From assembly GCA_002404395.1 (NCBI GenBank), contig DHJP01000169.1, positions 1 to 10,721 on the forward strand: a DNA stretch of 10,721 nucleotides, written 5' to 3'. This DNA comes from Clostridiales bacterium UBA4717 (lineage in GTDB: Bacteria > Bacillota > Clostridia > Oscillospirales > CAG-272). Numbering within the stretch: the first letter of the stretch is position 1; each line of letters begins with the position of its first letter. This document shows positions 6,968 to 10,721 of this stretch, in pieces. Both the position numbers and the translations under genes were made by a program. The notes under the pieces are model-generated. The model saw nothing but the letters and a program-made list of their open reading frames with translations, had not been told where the DNA came from and ran no database searches.

Positions 6968-7838
6968 ACGGTTTCAGTTTTATCAACACTTCCGAAATAT
7001 CCGCATCAATACAGACGGAACGTTCCTCTATTTCACGCGGGCAAAATGCCTGACCTCTGTTAATACAGGCATATGCGGCTTTGCGGTTATCGACGGTCAT
7101 CTGCCAAAACGGATATTTAATGATCGCAGGTGTATTAAAACCGACGCCCAACTCCAAGAACAGAATTCTTTGTCCCTCCCTCTCAGAAAGAAAGCGCTCA
7201 TAACGCTCCGCCGCCTTGTACCATCCCTCGTCCTGAACAAACAGTGCGTCACATCGAAGATTCATGGCCATTGGTTTTCCGCATACGGGACATTTGGGGA
7301 TCAGCTCCGCAGGGATCCTCATATTCTTTTGGCGGGCAGACATTTCTCTTACCGCGTCTTCGTTATCGTAAGTCGCCGCATGGCACGCCTCGGAACACTG
7401 CCACAAGCCGTAATCGCCTTGTGTGTAAAACAGTCTCTTCTTATCAAATCCCGCACGTTGAAATTGATGATCGACATTTGTGGTCAGCACAAAGTAGTCC
7501 TTGTCTCCGATAAGCGAAAGCAATTCTTCATACAGCTTTCCGACCGGACAATCATAGCGATTTACAAGAATGTTTCGCGACCACCAAGCCCAATATTCTT
7601 CCGGGCTTCCATACGGATAAAATCCACCGGAATACATATCGCCAAAACCGTATTTCAATTCAAAATCGGAAAAGTATCTGTGAAATCGCTCGCCGTCATA
7701 GTCAAAACCCGCCGCAGCCGAAAGACCTGCGCCAGCTCCGACGACCACCGCGTCGGCAGAATCAAGCTCATTTTTGAGCCGCTTCACGTTATCCGAGAAG
7801 TTTCCGATAGATCTCATAGTCTTCGTCTTTAAAAACAT
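6966..7838 (-). CDS. sirTM: Class M sirtuin (SirTM), protein ADP-ribosyltransferase-type
   Basis: The 290-aa product matches macrodomain-linked sirtuins. Characterised members in Streptococcus and Staphylococcus transfer ADP-ribose from NAD+ to a lipoylated GcvH-like protein rather than deacylating lysines. Seen: the NAD-binding GAGAGLSAAAGFDYDG (34-49); TTNVDHQF (119-126), the counterpart of the sirtuin Q-N-x-D region; TQGDYGLWQCS (139-149), where Gln140 stands at the canonical catalytic His, as expected for this class; a zinc-site pattern C148-x3-C152 ... C183-x2-C186; and LGVGFNTP (230-237). The ATG at 7838 is 6 nt after AAGGTGA (7845-7851, minus strand); a TTG one codon earlier and an ATG at 7817 are alternatives. 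The start lies inside the macrodomain gene (50-bp overlap), implying coupled translation. No GcvH-L or lipoate ligase gene is in the window. Confidence 0.92.
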   Translation of the reverse strand: MFLKTKTMRSIGNFSDNVKRLKNELDSADAVVVGAGAGLSAAAGFDYDGERFHRYFSDFELKYGFGDMYSGGFYPYGSPEEYWAWWSRNILVNRYDCPVGKLYEELLSLIGDKDYFVLTTNVDHQFQRAGFDKKRLFYTQGDYGLWQCSEACHAATYDNEDAVREMSARQKNMRIPAELIPKCPVCGKPMAMNLRCDALFVQDEGWYKAAERYERFLSEREGQRILFLELGVGFNTPAIIKYPFWQMTVDNRKAAYACINRGQAFCPREIEERSVCIDADISEVLIKLKP

Positions 7839-8562
7839 CAAATATCACCTTGATCTTACTTTGCGTCTCCGCTTTATATTCCCTTACGGCGTTAACTGCG
7901 ATCTCCGCCGCCTTGTCATTCGGAAAATGAAATTCGCCGGCAGAGATACAACAGAACGCAATGCTTTTCAAGCTGTTTTCGTCCGCAATTTTCAGACAGG
8001 AGCGGTAGCAGGCGCGTAATAGTTTGCAGTCCTCATCGGTCGGTTTTCCGCATATTAACGGTCCGACTGTATGAATAATAAAGCGGCAGGGCAGATTATA
8101 TGCCGGCGTAATTTTCGCACGTCCGACCGGCTCCCCGTATCCTTGCTTTTGCATTATTTCGTTGCAGGCAAGGCGCAACTCTATCCCCGCAAAAGTATGA
8201 ACGGCATTGTCAATACAGCCGTGATTCGGACAAAAGCAGCCAAGCAAAGCGCTGTTTGCGGCATTAACGATCGCATCACAGCCGAGCGTGGTAATATCGC
8301 CCTGCCAAAGGTAGGTATCGGTTTGTATCGCTTTCAGCGATCCGATATCGGTTATACCCTTTTGTCTTATTTCCGCTTTCAGATATTCGTCCTGTATTTT
8401 TAAAAACTCTCCGCTTGCCGCCATAGGCGCCCGCACATTGAAAAGTGCACGAAGCAATAATTTCTGCTCTGCGACGTCGCCCGGAACGGACAGTTTTGCA
8501 TACTGCGGGCTTTCTTTTTTTAATTCCGTTATCAGGTATGATATCTTTTCGGCCTGCGTCAT
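7789..8562 (-). CDS. Zinc-type macrodomain protein-ADP-ribose hydrolase
   Basis: The 257-aa product matches the zinc-containing macrodomains paired with SirTM, which remove ADP-ribose from proteins. Seen: an N-terminal extension (1-82) characteristic of this subgroup; WQGDIT (86-91) for the adenine/proximal ribose site; VNAANS (99-104); the signature LLGCFCPNHGCIDNAVH (106-122) carrying the Cys/His residues of the zinc site; IHTVGP (163-168); and the phosphate-loop segment CCISAGEFHFP (204-214). A longer open frame starts at 8706, but AGAGGA lies 6 nt before the ATG at 8562 and the family N-terminus fits MTQAEKISYL. Its 3' end overlaps the sirtuin gene by 50 bp. I see no good promoter in the 130 bp upstream; a TATAAA on the minus strand there has no matching -35. 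Confidence 0.93.
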   Translation of the reverse strand: MTQAEKISYLITELKKESPQYAKLSVPGDVAEQKLLLRALFNVRAPMAASGEFLKIQDEYLKAEIRQKGITDIGSLKAIQTDTYLWQGDITTLGCDAIVNAANSALLGCFCPNHGCIDNAVHTFAGIELRLACNEIMQKQGYGEPVGRAKITPAYNLPCRFIIHTVGPLICGKPTDEDCKLLRACYRSCLKIADENSLKSIAFCCISAGEFHFPNDKAAEIAVNAVREYKAETQSKIKVIFDVFKDEDYEIYRKLLG

Positions 8563-8691
8563 ATCCATTCCTCTTTCAAAATCGCTTTCCGCAGACAAAG
8601 CCAAAGATAACAGCCGGCTTTTCTGCCAAACACCGTGCCTTTTGCGTATTTTATAACCTCGGACCTGTCGATGTTCATTTTCAAAAGTGCC

Positions 8692-8722
8692 AAGCCTCAC
8701 AGACAAAACGTCTGTGAGGCTT
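8692..8722 (-). terminator. Perfect 13-bp hairpin after the reductase gene
   Basis: AAGCCTCACAGAC (8692-8704) and GTCTGTGAGGCTT (8710-8722) are perfect inverted repeats around a 5-nt loop, 16 bp beyond the stop of the reductase gene. On the minus strand the stem is followed by GGCACTTTTG rather than an immediate T-run, so termination may be partial. The macrodomain gene begins 130 bp further on. Confidence 0.65.
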
Positions 8723-8738
8723 CAAAACGCAAATCAAT

Positions 8739-9368
8739 TTACTTGCTTACTACGCTGATGCGCTGTCCGATATGGTCGCCCTTTTCGATCTCGTCCACAA
8801 GGGCAATTGCATAATCGGCATAGCTTATGACGCTTTCACCATCGGAACTAAGCACAAGCGACTCGCCGCCGAGCGTATATTCGCCCGTGCGCTCTCCGTC
8901 TGCTCTGAAATCTCCGGCAGGGCTTATGTATGTCCATTTGACATCGCGTCTCTGCCGCAAAAGTTCAAGCAATTCCGAATGTGCCGCCGCAAGAGGCTTG
9001 AATGCCTCCGGAAAGTCCGGGCTGTCGGCGACGGTTAACGTATGCTCGTCGTTTACAAACAAACTTCCGGCACCTCCGACAATCACAAGGCGTTTATCGG
9101 TGTTTGAAAGCAGGTCGCAAAGATATTTTCCCGCTTTCGGTATATCCGGGATCGTCTTCTCAGTCCATCCGCCGCAGGCGTCAACGACAACGTCAAATTT
9201 TGCGAGATCTGCTTTGGTAAGCTCAAAAAGGTCCTTGATTATCGAATCCTTTGCAACCGTTCTGTTGTCGCCTCTTACCACTGCAGTCACATCAAACCCT
9301 CTGTTAACTGCCTCTTCGGTAATAAGACGACCTGCTTTTCCATTTGCACATACAACTGCGATTTTCAT
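8739..9368 (-). CDS. COG2910-like NAD(P)-binding reductase (atypical SDR)
   Basis: The 209-aa product resembles the small 'putative NADH-flavin reductase' group (COG2910, YwnB-like) of atypical short-chain dehydrogenase folds. Seen: a Rossmann start MKIAVVCANGKAG (1-13), where Cys7 replaces the first Gly of the usual GATGKAG; VVRGD after the second strand; LVIVGGAGSLFV (about 94-105); a DSPDFPEAFKP motif; WTYISPAGDF (about 145-154); and GGESLV followed by SYADYAIALVDEIEK near the C-terminus. These are hallmarks of the group. It lacks the YxxxK of classical SDRs. An ATG at 9380 is in frame, but GGGAG sits 5 nt before the ATG at 9368. It is the first gene after the LexA-flanked promoter. Physiological substrate is unknown. 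Confidence 0.85.
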   Translation of the reverse strand: MKIAVVCANGKAGRLITEEAVNRGFDVTAVVRGDNRTVAKDSIIKDLFELTKADLAKFDVVVDACGGWTEKTIPDIPKAGKYLCDLLSNTDKRLVIVGGAGSLFVNDEHTLTVADSPDFPEAFKPLAAAHSELLELLRQRRDVKWTYISPAGDFRADGERTGEYTLGGESLVLSSDGESVISYADYAIALVDEIEKGDHIGQRISVVSK

Positions 9369-9578
9369 AATAACTCCCATGTCGGCGTAGCCGACTCAAA
9401 AAGCAAGCGTGAATTTTCGTGTCAGCAATACTGACACTGCGCGGCGTAAAAAATGCGATCGGTAATTTGCTGTGCGACCGCGCTCCTCTCTCAAGCTTCG
9501 GTGCAGACCTTGAAGCTTTGCCGTAATGAGCCGAGGCTTTCGCGCCGCTTTTGCGTCGAACATATGTTCGCTTTGCGT
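9369..9578 (-). other. Apparently non-coding, structured leader of the reductase transcript
   Basis: About 200 nt lie between the predicted minus-strand start (near 9578) and the reductase ATG. It contains GTCGGC/GCCGAC (9381-9395) just before the SD, GTGTCAG/CTGACAC (9419-9437), and AAGCTTC-GGT/ACC-GAAGCTT (9493-9518) with a TT bulge. A 55-codon frame (9396-9563, very basic product) would start inside the LexA-type site with no SD, so I do not call it a gene. I recognise no riboswitch class. Confidence 0.5.
9557..9570. promoter_or_regulatory. LexA/DinR-type operator, downstream copy
   Basis: CGAACATATGTTCG is a perfect 14-bp palindrome matching the Gram-positive SOS operator GAAC-N4-GTTC. 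It lies at about +8 to +21 relative to the predicted minus-strand transcription start, where a bound repressor would block initiation or clearance. Confidence 0.75.
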
Positions 9579-9584
9579 ATTTGT

Positions 9585-9613
9585 ATTATAGCAGACCTTT
9601 ACGCGCTTGTCAA
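9585..9613 (-). promoter_or_regulatory. Perfect-consensus sigma-A promoter, leftward
   Basis: On the minus strand: TTGACA (9613-9608), exactly 17 bp, TATAAT (9590-9585). Both hexamers are perfect. Predicted start is near 9578, reading into the leader and the reductase gene. A consensus promoter between two operators is the usual design of a tightly repressed, strongly inducible gene. Confidence 0.88.
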
Positions 9614-9622
9614 TCGGTTTTG

Positions 9623-9636
9623 CGAACATTTGTTCG
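9623..9636. promoter_or_regulatory. LexA/DinR-type operator, upstream copy
   Basis: CGAACATTTGTTCG has perfect CGAACA/TGTTCG arms and fits GAAC-N4-GTTC. It lies just upstream of the leftward -35. The centre-to-centre distance to the other copy is 66 bp. I found no further GAAC-N4-GTTC site elsewhere in the window. Confidence 0.72.
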
Positions 9637-9696
9637 ATTTGTGCATTCTACACAAAAAACGCCTCCCATTTTTTACCTTTGAAATTGCATTTTATG

Positions 9697-9725
9697 TTGC
9701 CACTGCCCGATATTTATGGTATAAT
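9697..9725 (+). promoter_or_regulatory. Promoter for the FtsX-like permease transcript
   Basis: TTGCCA (9697-9702, 5/6), a 17-bp spacer, and perfect TATAAT (9720-9725) preceded by TGG, an extended -10. It diverges from the leftward LexA-flanked promoter. Predicted start near 9732, about 130 nt before the permease start codon. Confidence 0.75.
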
Positions 9726-9777
9726 AACGTGAGCAGGCGTATGGCGCTCCTGAGTCTGCTCGCGTTATTTTTATTTT
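9726..9777 (+). terminator. Hairpin with T-rich tail overlapping the permease transcription start
   Basis: AACGTGAGCAG (9726-9736) pairs with CTGCTCGCGTT (9756-9766) over 11 bp with one G-U wobble. An inner CAGG/CCTG stem adds to it, and ATTTTTATTTT follows. Transcripts from the promoter at 9697-9725 would begin inside the 5' arm and keep only the AGCAG/CTGCT part plus the inner stem. It may be an attenuator for the permease, or a terminator for transcription arriving from further left. Confidence 0.55.
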
Positions 9778-9861
9778 GACCCCGCCCAAACGCTTGCGCA
9801 TTTCGGGAGTCTGTACCCCTTTTGCCGATATTTTATCTATATATTATATTGAGGTGATAGC

Positions 9862-10721
9862 TTGATAAAGAAACTCTGCTTGAAGTTTGCCGCCGAGCTG
9901 AAGAGCGCCTTCAAAAGCGTGCTTTACAACAAACGGCAGTACGCCTTCTTTTTTGTCGCGCTCTTTCTGATACAGACCTTCTGCGGCGTTATCGTAATGT
10001 CCGCGTCGGTAAGCAACCGCGTTGAAAAAAAGGTGATCTCCGAGGACTACGACTACCATGTGGCTATATACGATCTGAACGGCGATCAGCTTGCGCATAT
10101 CAAAAACGGCGCGATGAACGCCTTCAACTCGGGACTTTACACCGCGCGCTACGCCTCCCACACCGGAAGCGACAACCGCACGCTTCACGACGCTTTTCTC
10201 TTTTTCAACGACAGCGATCCGCGAGTCGGATACAAGCTGTTTTCCGAAAAGATCATGCCCGAGATCAATGCGCTCGCCACATACAACACGCATTTCGGAC
10301 GCACGACTCCCTTGCTTTCATTCTATGACCGAATTGCCGACAACAACGCAAGCTATATCTTTATCGCGCTGTTATTGACGGTCCTCTCGATTTTGCTGAT
10401 AACCGCGCTGTATAATATAAGGATAAACAACTTCAAATTCGACTACGGCATTTACATGACCTTCGGCGCGACCTACAAAAAGCTTGTCAAGACCGCCTTT
10501 TATGAGCTGTTCGCCGTGTCGCTCATTACCTTTCTGCCCGCATACTTCGCGGCGTTCATCACCAACACCGTGATATATCTTGCCGCGGGAGTCGGATTTG
10601 TGTTCAACTTCACCTCCCTGTTTCTGATGATACTTATGGATCTGCTGATCATCGGCGCCTCGGTCTTTCTTCCGATGCGCACCATGAGCGCGCAGACTCC
10701 CCTTTCCCTGATCGCGGCGCA
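9862..10721 (+). CDS. FtsX-like ABC transporter permease (5' part)
   Basis: An open frame runs from TTG 9862 off the window end (286 codons seen). The start is set by GAGGTGA (9851-9857), 4 nt upstream, and by a stop in the same frame at 9850-9852; no ATG lies between. The product has a basic, amphipathic N-terminus, a membrane segment (about 27-48), an extracytoplasmic region (about 50-165), then three membrane segments (about 167-187, 215-237 and 246-272). The stretch YGIYMTFGATYKKLVKTAF (195-213) plus a following glutamate (215) matches the FtsX-domain signature, in which a membrane subunit couples to a MacB-type ATPase. The ATPase gene is not visible and may lie downstream. The substrate is unknown; antimicrobial peptide resistance or lipoprotein/peptide export are common roles of the family. 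Confidence 0.82.
   Translation, partial: MIKKLCLKFAAELKSAFKSVLYNKRQYAFFFVALFLIQTFCGVIVMSASVSNRVEKKVISEDYDYHVAIYDLNGDQLAHIKNGAMNAFNSGLYTARYASHTGSDNRTLHDAFLFFNDSDPRVGYKLFSEKIMPEINALATYNTHFGRTTPLLSFYDRIADNNASYIFIALLLTVLSILLITALYNIRINNFKFDYGIYMTFGATYKKLVKTAFYELFAVSLITFLPAYFAAFITNTVIYLAAGVGFVFNFTSLFLMILMDLLIIGASVFLPMRTMSAQTPLSLIAA

Noticed and set aside
6861..7832. A 323-aa frame on the + strand opposite the sirtuin gene
   Set aside because: It begins inside the tRNA terminator, has no SD, and its translation shows no family features. The minus-strand sirtuin is unmistakable.
8615..8691. Own promoter for the macrodomain gene
   Set aside because: A TATAAA exists on the minus strand, but the hexamer at the right distance (ATGAAC) matches only half of TTGACA. 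It is not enough to call.
9726..9777. Fluoride- or ykkC-type riboswitch
   Set aside because: The hairpin has short GGCG/ATGG words reminiscent of known aptamers, but the overall consensus and pseudoknot elements are not there.
9453..9779. A 108-aa + strand frame through the LexA-type region
   Set aside because: It crosses two operators, two promoters and a hairpin, with no SD and no family resemblance.
9822..9850. Second promoter for the permease (TTGCCG-17-TATATT)
   Set aside because: Its start would fall on the SD at 9851-9857, leaving no usable ribosome site. The promoter at 9697-9725 is much better.
9844..10293. A 149-aa minus-strand frame at the start of the permease gene
   Set aside because: It covers the permease SD and start, and its product is a low-complexity Val/Gly/Arg-rich shadow of the FtsX-like reading.

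Overview
The window looks like chromosomal DNA of a low-to-mid GC Clostridia member (Firmicutes/Bacillota; an Oscillospiraceae- or Christensenellales-like gut anaerobe is my guess). The grounds are a glycyl-radical enzyme activase, a MecA-type adaptor, Gram-positive Shine-Dalgarno sites, near-consensus sigma-A promoters, tRNA genes with encoded CCA, and sites matching the Gram-positive LexA/DinR operator. No transposase, integrase or CRISPR array is visible.

Left part, rightward. A promoter at 49-77 leads into a radical-SAM glycyl-radical-enzyme activase (222-1040) and, 33 bp on, a GH36 raffinose-synthase/Sip1-like glycosidase (1074-3140). A strong terminator follows; its 3' arm also contains the TTGACA of a likely dapB promoter. 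dapB (3336-4034) is followed by a 384-bp gap with a long hairpin and a promoter. Then come a MecA-family adaptor (4419-5036) and a translationally coupled pair: family 4 uracil-DNA glycosylase (5120-5674) and an AEC-family transporter (5671-6612). A consensus promoter then drives tRNA-Thr(UGU) and tRNA-Tyr(GUA), which abut with no spacer and end at a terminator.

Right part, leftward. Read in transcription order, a perfect TTGACA-17-TATAAT promoter flanked by two LexA-type palindromes (9557-9636) leads through about 200 bp of apparently non-coding leader into a COG2910-like NAD(P)-binding reductase (8739-9368). Next are a zinc-type macrodomain hydrolase (7789-8562) and a class M sirtuin (6966-7838), which overlap by 50 bp. 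The last two are the known pairing of an ADP-ribose 'writer' (SirTM) and 'eraser' (Zn-macrodomain). I see no convincing promoter directly upstream of the macrodomain gene and only a T-tract-less hairpin between it and the reductase gene. The LexA-flanked promoter may therefore control all three genes. This is the most interesting hypothesis in the window: a DNA-damage-inducible protein ADP-ribosylation module.

Right end. Diverging from this block, an extended -10 promoter with an overlapping hairpin precedes the 5' part of an FtsX-like ABC permease (9862 to the window end, TTG start).
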